A DNA stretch of 64,000 nt, taken from NCBI RefSeq assembly GCF_018138715.1, contig NZ_JAGSHX010000006.1, forward strand, positions 7,440,001-7,504,000. Reading direction: 5' to 3'. Made by a program: the position numbers and the translations under genes. The notes under the pieces were generated by a model, which saw only the letters and a program-made list of their open reading frames with translations, had not been told where the DNA came from and did no database searches. The first letter of the stretch is position 1. Each line of letters starts with the position of its first letter. The DNA is from Streptomyces asiaticus (GTDB lineage Bacteria > Actinomycetota > Actinomycetes > Streptomycetales > Streptomycetaceae). Shown piece by piece: positions 52,991 to 60,479 of the stretch.

Positions 52991-55900
52991 TCAATCGGGC
53001 TGGCGTATACCCAGCTCGAAGTCATAGATGTACAGGCCGTGCTCGCCCACTACAGCCAAGCCCCGCCCGTCGGGCAGCCAACTGCACGCATTCAAACCCC
53101 CGTCGACCCGCATCGTCGCCACAAGGTTCTCCGAGCCGGGCTCCCAGACCCGCACTGTCTCATCAGTGCCAGTGGTGGCGAGCCACTTGCCGTCCGGAGA
53201 GGCCGCCACCGCATTCACCCTGCCGGTGTGGCCGGTGAGAGCACGGACGCTGCGGGCGGTACGAAAGGTGGACGCATCCCAGACCCACACAGCTGTGCCT
53301 CCGGCGGCGGCAAGCCACGTGCCGTCCGGGGAGATCACCATCGCCGTCACCCTGCCGCTGTGGCCGGTGAGGCGAGTAGTACGGCCGGTGGCCAGGTCCC
53401 ATACCGTCTCGTGTCCACCGACAACGACGGTGACAAGCCAGGTGCCGTCCGGGGAGACGGCGACCGTCTCCACCGCGCCGGGGGCCTCATCGTTGCTGGC
53501 GAGAGTGTTGATGCTGCGGCCGGTGATTATGTCCCACACCCGCACCGCCCCGTCGGCGCCAGCAGTGACAAGCCGGGTGACGTCGCGGGAGACCGCCATC
53601 GCATTCACTGCGCCGCGGTGGCCGGTAAGCGTGCGGATGCTGCGGCCGGTAGCCACGTCCCAGATCCGCACCAACCCGTCGTCGCCGGTGGTAGCGAGCC
53701 AGGTACCGTCCGGGGAGACCGCCATCGCATTCACTGCGCCGCGGTGGCCGGTAAGCGTGCGGATGCTGCGGCCGGTAGCCACGTCCCAGATCCGCACCAA
53801 CCCGTCGTCGCTGGCGGTGGCGAGCCAGGTACCGTCCGGGGAGACCGCCACGGTGCTGATGCCGCTCCTAGTGCTGGCACCGTGTGTGCTGGCGTTTCGG
53901 CCAGCGTCCCAGAGTCGAGCCGTCTCGTCCCAGCTGGCGGTGGCGAGCCAGGTACCGTCCGGGGAGACCGCCACCGCATTCACCACACCGGTGTGACCGG
54001 TAAGAACGCGCGTACTGCGGCCGGTAGCCACGTCCCAAAGCCGCACCGTCTCATCCCAGCTGGCGGTGGCGAGCCAGGTGCCATCGGGGGAGACCGCCAC
54101 CGCATTCAGCGGGCCGCGGTGGCCGGTGAGCGTGCGGACGCTGCGGCCAGTGGCCACGTTCCATACCCGCACCGACCCGTCATCGCTGGCGGTGGCAAGC
54201 CAGGTACCGTCGGGGGAGACCGCCACCGCATTCACCGCACCGGTATGGCCGGTGAGCGTGCGGACGGTGCGGCCAGTGGCCACGTCCCATACCCACACCT
54301 TCCTATCGTGGCCGGCGGTGGCAAGCCAGGTACCGTCGAACGAGAATGCCACCGCGAACATGGTGTGGCCAGTGAGCGTGTGGATGCTGCGGCCAGTGTC
54401 CGCGTCCCAAAGCCGCACCGTCTCGTCCCAGCTGGCGGTGGCGAGCCAGGAGCGGTCCGGGGAGACCGCCACCGCATTCACTGGGCCGCGGTGGCCGGTG
54501 AGCGTGCGGACGCTGCGGCCAGTGGCCACGTCCCATACCCACACCTTCCTATCGTGGCCGGCGGTGGCAAGCCAGGTACCGTCGAACGAGAATGCCACCG
54601 CATATACCCCGCCGGGGTAGGTGGTGGGCCTGGTGAGGGTGCGGATGCTGCGGCCGGTGGCCACGTCCCACACCCGCACCGACCCGTCGTCGCCGGTGGT
54701 AGCGAGCCACGTGCCGTCCGGAGATATCGCCACCGCATTCACCTTGCCGGTGTGGCCAGTGAGAGTGCGGCGCATGGCCGGGTCAGGTTGGTCGGGCAGG
54801 GGCCACCGGTTGTACAGCGCAGGGTAGGGGGAGCGCCAGGCGGTGGCCTGGGCGCGCCAGGTGTCGTAGCCGCTCAGGCGGCTGTGGAGCACGGCGGCCT
54901 GGGCGTGGGCGGGGGTGGTGGGCGTGAGTAAGTGTGCGGTGCGGGCAAGGTCGCGGGCCGCCTGCTGCGCGGCCGGGGTGGGGATCTGTTCAAGGTCGGC
55001 GATAGGCGCGGTCGCTGCGCGCTGGTCGAGGCGCCAGGCGATCCAGCGCAGGTCCAAGGCCAGCGCTTCCACTTCGGTCGTACGTCCGGCGGCCAGGAGG
55101 TGGGTGACGAGGTGGTCAGCAAGGTATCCGTCGGGCATCTTCCACCAGGCCAGCTGGGGACCGGCGCGGTCACCCGGCTGCGGTCCTGCGGGCGGAATGT
55201 CGGCGGCAGCGCCATCGACCAGCATTTGGTGCAGGTCTTGGAGGCGTTGGTCGCCGAGCCGTGAGCGCAGGAAGTCGCGGATGACATCGTGGAGTTGCAC
55301 GCGTCCGCCGTCGGTCGGGTCCAGGTCGAGCAGGGACAGGCCGCTCAGCATGGCGCACAACTCCCGGGCTTGTTCCTCGTTCAATGCTGCGGTGGCACGC
55401 CACAAGGTGATGATGAGTTGGATCGGGATGGCCTCGTCCTCGGCGAAGACTCCGAGTTCGGTGAAGCGGATGTAGCCTTCGGGGGGCAACAGCGTTGTGC
55501 CGGCCTCGACGGCAGCACGCACGGCGGTCTGACGTGCGCGCGGGTCATTCAGGTCGACGGTGTCGGCTGGGTCCAGGCCGGCCGGTCCCTGGCGGCGCAG
55601 TTGTGCCAGTACGGCAGCTCCGGCGTCGGCCGGGGTGACCCCGGTGGCCATCCGCCGGTGGATGAGGCGGTTCGCCAGGCGCAGGAGCAGTGGCCAGCGC
55701 CCGGTCACCTTCAACAAGCCGCGCATGGTCTCCTCCGGCAATGTGCCGGAGAGGCTAAAGGTGAGAACCTGTCTGGCCTGGGCTGTGGACATCTCGTCCA
55801 CCTTCACCTGGTGCGCGCTGGTGGGCAGCAGCTCTGGCAGCCGGGTGGTGATCAGTCTTCGACAGCGGGCGCCGCCGATCAGGAATGGCTGGAGTTGTTC

Positions 55901-56551
55901 TGATGTCCACACGTCGTCCAGGATCAGCAGCAGGGGCCTGCGGGTATCCAGTAGCCGGCCTAGGTGGGCGCCGGCAAGGTCCGCGTCCTCGAAGACGGTG
56001 GTGTCACCTGTGATGAACCGGTTGGCCTCCGCTACTTTGGCGGCGATCGCTGCTCGGCTTCGCACGTCCAGACCGAGGGTGATGCGGTAGATTCTGCCTT
56101 TGAACCGGCGCTGCACCCTGTCGTCTGCCCACACCATCTCCGCGAGGGTGGTCTTACCGAAGCCGCCGGCGCCGTGCAGCCCGGCTGTGGCTGTGATGCC
56201 GACTGACCGCTGCCCTCTGCGGTGGCATAGGGCCGCGGCTACCTGGTCGGCCTGGTCCCGGTCGACCACCCATTGCGGTATCTGTGGGGGAGCAGGCGGG
56301 GGTGGGGACCCGGTGCCTTCATCTGCACCGCCGTCTCTGCGCAGGGCGTACACGGCCAGTATCAGCGCGGCCACCAGGCCGGCACCGAGCACAAACCAGG
56401 CGTGCTGCCGGATCGCGTCCAGCGGCCCTGGCCACTGGTCCTGTCCCGTCGCGGCGTTCTCCGCCAACGACGTAACCGCACTCACAAGCACGGTCACCAC
56501 CGCCGAGGCCACTAATCCCGGCCAGCGATTACCCCTCACGAGCGCCCCCAC
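52991..56551 (-). CDS. Membrane-anchored NB-ARC NTPase with 14 WD40 repeats (1186 aa)
   Basis: Two membrane helices (about 12-30 and 51-70), then an NB-ARC domain: P-loop GLHGAGGFGKTTLAEMV (Lys133), kinase-2 RRPLLLILDDVW (206-215), RRLITTRLPELL as the ITTR/RNBS-B motif, and GRWPLLLRLANRL as the GLPL equivalent. A winged-helix and helical linker leads to about residue 588. From there to the end are 14 WD40 repeats, enough for two seven-blade propellers, mostly of the form VNAVAVSPDGTWLATASDD. The architecture is that of STAND signalling proteins, such as Apaf-1-like and fungal HET-type recognition proteins. No enzymatic effector domain is fused; membrane anchoring suggests a membrane output. 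GTG start. Confidence 0.85.
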   Translation of the reverse strand: MGALVRGNRWPGLVASAVVTVLVSAVTSLAENAATGQDQWPGPLDAIRQHAWFVLGAGLVAALILAVYALRRDGGADEGTGSPPPPAPPQIPQWVVDRDQADQVAAALCHRRGQRSVGITATAGLHGAGGFGKTTLAEMVWADDRVQRRFKGRIYRITLGLDVRSRAAIAAKVAEANRFITGDTTVFEDADLAGAHLGRLLDTRRPLLLILDDVWTSEQLQPFLIGGARCRRLITTRLPELLPTSAHQVKVDEMSTAQARQVLTFSLSGTLPEETMRGLLKVTGRWPLLLRLANRLIHRRMATGVTPADAGAAVLAQLRRQGPAGLDPADTVDLNDPRARQTAVRAAVEAGTTLLPPEGYIRFTELGVFAEDEAIPIQLIITLWRATAALNEEQARELCAMLSGLSLLDLDPTDGGRVQLHDVIRDFLRSRLGDQRLQDLHQMLVDGAAADIPPAGPQPGDRAGPQLAWWKMPDGYLADHLVTHLLAAGRTTEVEALALDLRWIAWRLDQRAATAPIADLEQIPTPAAQQAARDLARTAHLLTPTTPAHAQAAVLHSRLSGYDTWRAQATAWRSPYPALYNRWPLPDQPDPAMRRTLTGHTGKVNAVAISPDGTWLATTGDDGSVRVWDVATGRSIRTLTRPTTYPGGVYAVAFSFDGTWLATAGHDRKVWVWDVATGRSVRTLTGHRGPVNAVAVSPDRSWLATASWDETVRLWDADTGRSIHTLTGHTMFAVAFSFDGTWLATAGHDRKVWVWDVATGRTVRTLTGHTGAVNAVAVSPDGTWLATASDDGSVRVWNVATGRSVRTLTGHRGPLNAVAVSPDGTWLATASWDETVRLWDVATGRSTRVLTGHTGVVNAVAVSPDGTWLATASWDETARLWDAGRNASTHGASTRSGISTVAVSPDGTWLATASDDGLVRIWDVATGRSIRTLTGHRGAVNAMAVSPDGTWLATTGDDGLVRIWDVATGRSIRTLTGHRGAVNAMAVSRDVTRLVTAGADGAVRVWDIITGRSINTLASNDEAPGAVETVAVSPDGTWLVTVVVGGHETVWDLATGRTTRLTGHSGRVTAMVISPDGTWLAAAGGTAVWVWDASTFRTARSVRALTGHTGRVNAVAASPDGKWLATTGTDETVRVWEPGSENLVATMRVDGGLNACSWLPDGRGLAVVGEHGLYIYDFELGIRQPD
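53070..54780. repeat. Array of about 120-bp WD40-encoding repeats
   Basis: Fourteen units lie within the NB-ARC gene. Some are nearly identical as DNA: a long stretch starting CTATCGTGGCCGGCGGTGG recurs at 54304 and 54551, and units around 53600-53730 and 53730-53850 match almost base for base. This is internal duplication and not a CRISPR array. Confidence 0.8.
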
Positions 56552-56698
56552 TCAACTCGCGCACTGTCACCCGAGGCTACCCCCGCGCTCAACCAAACAG
56601 GGACCCCTTCAGCGCGATCCACTGCAGGGACGGCCAACCATGGCAGGGTGCACTGCGGCCCCACATTCGTGCCTGGTCAAGGGGCGCCTTTGTGCGTG

Positions 56699-57007
56699 TC
56701 AGCTTTCTGTGGGGTGTTGTTCGGGCCATGTGGTCTGGGTGACGTGGTCGTGGAAGTCGGCTCGCAGGGTCAGCTCGCCGCCGAGGGCGGTGATGTAAGC
56801 GGCCATGGTGTCGATCTGCGGGGTACTGGCTCCGTTTTCGATCTGTGCGATCCGGGCCTGGCTGACGCCCAGTTCCCGGGCCAGCGCGCGCTGGCTCATC
56901 CCGCGGCTGCGCCGGGCTCTTTTCAGGAATGCCCCCCAGGCGTGGGTGGTGGTTTTGTCAGGCGGTGCCGCGTCGGTGTGCTTGGCCGGGTGTGTGGTGT
57001 AGTCCAT
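56699..57007 (-). CDS. Xre-family HTH protein, third gene of the VapBC locus (102 aa)
   Basis: A C-terminal Xre/Cro HTH is visible at about residues 38-90: SRGMSQRALARELGVSQARI, then AQIENGASTPQIDTMAAYI. The N-terminal 30 residues are polar. It begins 17 bp after the VapC stop, so it is in the same transcript. It could be a second regulator of the toxin-antitoxin operon or the antitoxin of a decayed partner. No adjacent toxin of the HigB/RelE type is seen. Confidence 0.8.
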   Translation of the reverse strand: MDYTTHPAKHTDAAPPDKTTTHAWGAFLKRARRSRGMSQRALARELGVSQARIAQIENGASTPQIDTMAAYITALGGELTLRADFHDHVTQTTWPEQHPTES

Positions 57008-57024
57008 GGTGGCCGTTGTCCTTG

Positions 57025-57447
57025 TCAGTCGACGCTGCCGCGTGGGGCGATCCACTGGTGGGGTTGTCCGGTCACTTTGGCGATGGTTTCGAAGTCCGCG
57101 TCGTAGTGCAGCAAGGTCAGCCCGCATAGTTCTGCGGTGGCGGCGGTCATCAGGTCGACTGCTCCTGGTCCCTGGTGCCAGCTTGTGGCGACGAGGAGAT
57201 CTTGCACCTGCCGGGCCCGGGTGAGTGCACGGTCGGGTACGGGGGTCCAGCCGAAGGCGTCGTGGAGGTAGCGCTCCAGTACGGCCCGCTCGTCGCGGCC
57301 GCCGGTGGCGCGGACCAGTTCGAGTTCGGTGATCTCGCACACGGCCACTCGGCCCTCGTCCAGGATGCCTGCCCAGTGTCGTTCCACGGCGGGGCTGCGG
57401 AACAGGCGGTTGCAGGCGCTGGTGTCGATCAGATAAGACTCGCTCAC
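57025..57447 (-). CDS. vapC: PIN-domain toxin, VapC family (140 aa)
   Basis: A complete PIN-domain ribonuclease with all four acidic positions: SYLIDTSACNRLFR (Asp8), EITELELVRATGG (Glu), GAVDLMTAATAELCG (Asp) and HYDADFETIAKVTG (Asp). It starts with GTG, which overlaps the antitoxin stop by four bases (GTGA). VapC toxins cleave tRNA or rRNA when freed from VapB. Its host here is the 15-kb island between tRNA-Pro repeats, where it may stabilise that element. Confidence 0.88.
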   Translation of the reverse strand: MSESYLIDTSACNRLFRSPAVERHWAGILDEGRVAVCEITELELVRATGGRDERAVLERYLHDAFGWTPVPDRALTRARQVQDLLVATSWHQGPGAVDLMTAATAELCGLTLLHYDADFETIAKVTGQPHQWIAPRGSVD

Positions 57448-57644
57448 GCCGGGCGGGCCTCGCCGAAGGCGCCGCCCTCACCCGCGAGCTCGCTCAGCCG
57501 CTGCCGGGCCGCGCGACGCTGGTAGATCGCACCAACCGCAATATCCACCGCCTTGGCCACGACCTCGGTGTCATCCTCGGTGTGCAGGAGTTGCTTGGCC
57601 TCGGCGAGGCGCTCCTCGTCGATCTCAATGGTGATCTTGGCCAT
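57444..57644 (-). CDS. vapB: VapB-type ribbon-helix-helix antitoxin (66 aa)
   Basis: The N-terminal strand AKITIEIDEERLAEAKQLL is a VapB-type ribbon-helix-helix start. The C-terminal half (QRLSELAGEGGAFGEARPA) is the flexible toxin-binding tail. The ATG at 57644 is favoured over 57647 because GGAGG lies 6 bases upstream. The gene overlaps vapC by four bases. Confidence 0.85.
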   Translation of the reverse strand: MAKITIEIDEERLAEAKQLLHTEDDTEVVAKAVDIAVGAIYQRRAARQRLSELAGEGGAFGEARPA

Positions 57645-57679
57645 CATGTCCTCCCTGAATGTCTGGGCACCTTACCAAT

Positions 57680-57697
57680 GATAACAAATCCCTTATC
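57680..57697. promoter_or_regulatory. Candidate vapBC operator/promoter
   Basis: GATAA (57680-57684) and TTATC (57693-57697) form an inverted repeat in an AT-rich island about 35 bp upstream of vapB, the expected place for VapB autorepression. The rest of 57648-57984 (about 290 bp) shows no gene. Confidence 0.4.
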
Positions 57698-57984
57698 GGC
57701 AGTGCTGGCGCAGGTGTCGCGCGGCCGACGTCAAGGCGCCTCGGCTGGGATGCCCCGCGTCGGCTCCCATGGGCGGGGAGGGGGCTCGGGCCCACGCGGT
57801 CGACGTCGCCGGACCGTGGTCCGCGTCATTTGAAGGAGAGAAGCGTCGCCCGACTGCGCCCCGGGCGACGCCGACTGGCGCGTAGTGTGTGGGGTGCGTA
57901 CTTCTCGGGCTTCGTGCGGCGGCGTATGGCCCTGAACGAACTGCTACAGAGTGGTACGGATGGTTGCGGAGAGTTGCCGCGCCG

Positions 57985-58055
57985 CTGGGGGTCAAGGGGT
58001 CGCAGGTTCAAATCCTGTCGTCCCGACCAGCGTTTTCGCAGGTCGGAGGCCGTTT
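57985..58055 (+). repeat. 71-bp tRNA-Pro 3' identity segment (attachment site copy 2)
   Basis: Identical to 42907-42977. The left flank again lacks a tRNA 5' half. The adjacent integrase gene ends inside this repeat, so this copy is the left attachment site of an element extending to the right. Confidence 0.88.
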
Positions 58056-59467
58056 TTCCAGAGATGGGAGAGCGGCCTTTTCCGTGTTGTGCGGCGTGGT
58101 GGTCGCATGGTGGTCGCACGCGTTCCCTGGGGTGTGGAGGCGCTGGGTGAACTGGCGGCCGGGGCGGCGAAGTAGGGCAGCGTGAGGCGTGCCCGGTGTC
58201 CGTTCGGGTGGTCGCGGCGTGGTCGCACCCAGTCTGGCCAGTGCGGGTGACTACCGGCGGCCGGGTCGGCTTGGGCGAGTGCGGTGTCGATGGCGTCTAC
58301 GGCGTCGTGGGCGGCTTGGTGGGTGAGGTGGCTGTAGAGGTTGGCGGTGGTGGAGAGGGTGGAGTGCCGCAGGGTTTTGGAGACGACGGTGAGTGGGGTG
58401 CCCGCGGTGATGGAGAGGGTGGCGGCGAGGTGTCGCAGGTCGTGAAGGGTGATGCGGGGGACCTCTGCTTCCTTGGCGCGTCGGCGGAATCGGTCCAGGA
58501 CGGTCTGAGGTCGCAGTGGGCGTCCGTCGGGTCGGCAGAAGACCAGTCCGGTGAAGGGATCCGAGGAGCGGTCAAACAGTACTGAATCCGGGGCCTCGGC
58601 TGCGCGGCGTGTGAGAGCGGCTGCCACGCGCGGTGAGATGGCGACCCAGTTCTTGCTGCTGCGGGTCTTGGGCGAGGTGATGACCAGGCGGGCGTTGTTG
58701 ATGGCCGAGAGGGTGTAACGGACGTAGAGCACCCCTTCGTCGAGGTGGACATCGTGCCAGTGGAGGGCGAGCGCTTCCCCTTTGCGCATGCCAGTGCCGA
58801 TGAGAAGTTCACACAGATCCGCGATGAGTGGGTCGGCTTGGTGGCAGTAGCGCAGGAAGCGGGCTGCTTCCTCGGCCGTCCAGATCCGACGCTCGGCCGC
58901 CGCCGGGCGGGGCAGGACGGCCGGGCGTGCGGGGTTGTGGGTGAGGCGGTGCTGGCGGACGGCGTCGCCCAGGGCGCTGGAGAGCGTAGCCAGGCACCGG
59001 TAGACGGTCACTCTGCCACGGCCTGCGGCCAGCTGGGTGTGAACGAATCCGGCGATGTGGCGGTGGCCGAGCTCATCCAGCTTGAGCGCGCCCACGGCGG
59101 GGATCAGGTCGCCGGTGACGTAGTCGCGATACCGGGCCAGCGTGGTCGGCTTGAGCACGTACGCCTTCGTCTCCACCCAGGCAGAGAGGTAATCGGCAAC
59201 GGTCTGGTTCGGGTCGCCGTTGAACCCGCCGGCCTCGCCCTCGAGGATCCGTTGCAGCGCGGCCTGGGCGGCGTCCTGAGTGGGGAAGCCGCTGCGGCGG
59301 ATGGTGGTGCGGTGGTGGTCGGGGGAGGGGAGGTCGACGGCGAAGGTCCAGCTGCCGTGGTCACCGTCGGTTGCAAGTCGCGGGCAGCGGGTTCCGAGCT
59401 GGTGGCGGTGTGCGTCGCGGCATCCGCAGCGCCGGTAGACCCGACCACGGTCAGTGATGGAGCGCAT
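57992..59467 (-). CDS. Tyrosine site-specific integrase of a tRNA-Pro element (491 aa)
   Basis: A Cys-rich N-terminus (VYRRCGCRDAHRHQLGTRC) is typical of actinobacterial element integrases. It is followed by a SAM-like domain (ADYLSAWVETKAYVLKPTTL) and a catalytic domain with Arg in LIGTGMRKGEALALHW, HDLRHLAATLS (H-x-x-R), KTLRHSTLSTT (His) and Tyr in ANLYSHLTHQ. ATG 59467 has GGAGG 8 bases upstream; the longer frame has none. The last 20 codons (GLRPAKTLVGTTGFEPATP) lie inside the attachment repeat and are antisense to tRNA-Pro. All catalytic residues are present, so the element may be mobile. Confidence 0.9.
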   Translation of the reverse strand: MRSITDRGRVYRRCGCRDAHRHQLGTRCPRLATDGDHGSWTFAVDLPSPDHHRTTIRRSGFPTQDAAQAALQRILEGEAGGFNGDPNQTVADYLSAWVETKAYVLKPTTLARYRDYVTGDLIPAVGALKLDELGHRHIAGFVHTQLAAGRGRVTVYRCLATLSSALGDAVRQHRLTHNPARPAVLPRPAAAERRIWTAEEAARFLRYCHQADPLIADLCELLIGTGMRKGEALALHWHDVHLDEGVLYVRYTLSAINNARLVITSPKTRSSKNWVAISPRVAAALTRRAAEAPDSVLFDRSSDPFTGLVFCRPDGRPLRPQTVLDRFRRRAKEAEVPRITLHDLRHLAATLSITAGTPLTVVSKTLRHSTLSTTANLYSHLTHQAAHDAVDAIDTALAQADPAAGSHPHWPDWVRPRRDHPNGHRARLTLPYFAAPAASSPSASTPQGTRATTMRPPRRTTRKRPLSHLWKNGLRPAKTLVGTTGFEPATP

Positions 59468-59679
59468 GGTGATCGCCTCCTGGGTTGGTGCGACGTGCCG
59501 ACGATCCCAGTCTCCGCCGACCGGGCACACCACGCGATCACCTCAGACTCCATAGGCCTCTGAGCTGAGTGTTCCCCTTGTCGTGGCCACAAGTGAGGGG
59601 CGGTGGCAGTCGGTGTTTCGATGATCGATGTTGCTGCTCGCAAATAGTGTGCCAAGCAGTGCATGTCGAGGAAACTTAT

Positions 59680-59692
59680 TGTCAATGTGACA
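59680..59692. promoter_or_regulatory. Inverted repeat upstream of the NrtR-like gene
   Basis: TGTCA-ATG-TGACA is a perfect short inverted repeat 22 bp before the ATG, overlapping a TTGTCA that could be a -35 element. It is a candidate autoregulatory NrtR site. Confidence 0.45.
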
Positions 59693-59714
59693 GCAATCCG
59701 ATACGGTCGGCACC

Positions 59715-60473
59715 ATGCGTGATGATTCCTGGGCGCCGCCGTCCGTTCTGCTCACAGTTGACCTTGTAATCCTGACGTTGCGTGAGGGGCGGCTGTGTGT
59801 CCTGCTCGTGGAGCGGGGCAAGGAACCCTTCGCTGGCATGCAGGCGCTGCCCGGCGGTTTCCTCAACCACGCCGGTGAGGCGATCCCGGAGGCCGCTCGC
59901 CGCGAGCTGGGCGAGGAGACCGCTGTTGATGCCCGGCAGTTTCATCTGGAGCAGTTGGCCACCTATGGGGATCCAGGGCGTGATCCGCGTGGGCGGGTCG
60001 TCTCGGTTGCGCATCTGGCGATCGCACCGCGCCTTCCTGAGCCGGTCGCGGGAACGGATGCCGCGAATGCCTCATGGATTCCGACGGACACGGTCCTTTC
60101 CGGGCAGGTGAAGCTTGCTTTCGACCACGATCGGATAGTGGCGGACGGAATTGAACGCGCCCGTACAAAACTCGAGTTCTCCGCACTGGCCACGGCGTTC
60201 TGTGGAGACCTTTTCACCATTGCCGAGTTGCGGCAGGTGTACGAGGCGGTGTGGGGCGTCACCCTCGACACCCGGAATTTCTACCGGAAGATCCAGGCCG
60301 TGGACGGGTTCATCGTTCCGGCCGGGACGGGACGCAGGACCACGGTGGGGCGCCCCGCACGCCTGTTCCGCGCGGGACCGACCACGGTGCTCTCACCTCC
60401 GCTGGTCCGGCCCGTACCGGCGCCGGCGGAACAGCAGGTGGAAGAACAAACAGAGCAAAACGCGAAGGAATGA
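59715..60473 (+). CDS. NrtR-type regulator: NUDIX domain plus winged HTH (252 aa)
   Basis: The N-terminal NUDIX domain has a box reading GGFLNHAGEAIPEAARRELG followed by EET, with one residue more than the consensus between the first Gly and Glu, so hydrolase activity may be lost. The C-terminal winged helix (about 155-210: FSALATAFCGDLFTIAELRQ, then VYEAVWGVTLDTRNFYRKI) is the NrtR DNA-binding domain. NrtR proteins sense ADP-ribose or related NAD metabolites and repress NAD genes. Here the gene precedes a nucleosidase-like gene by 6 bp, so it probably controls that operon in response to nucleotide status. Confidence 0.82.
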   Translation: MRDDSWAPPSVLLTVDLVILTLREGRLCVLLVERGKEPFAGMQALPGGFLNHAGEAIPEAARRELGEETAVDARQFHLEQLATYGDPGRDPRGRVVSVAHLAIAPRLPEPVAGTDAANASWIPTDTVLSGQVKLAFDHDRIVADGIERARTKLEFSALATAFCGDLFTIAELRQVYEAVWGVTLDTRNFYRKIQAVDGFIVPAGTGRRTTVGRPARLFRAGPTTVLSPPLVRPVPAPAEQQVEEQTEQNAKE

Positions 60474-60479
60474 GAATAC

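Noticed and set aside
53070-54780. Regularly spaced near-identical repeats resembling a CRISPR-like array
   Set aside because: The unit is about 120-126 bp, in frame, and encodes WD40 repeats within one long gene. There are no short palindromic repeats with unique spacers.
53039-54931. 630-residue plus-strand open frame across the WD40 region
   Set aside because: It is an antisense shadow of the WD40 repeats; its own repetitive look (GDRHRIH units) mirrors the coding strand.
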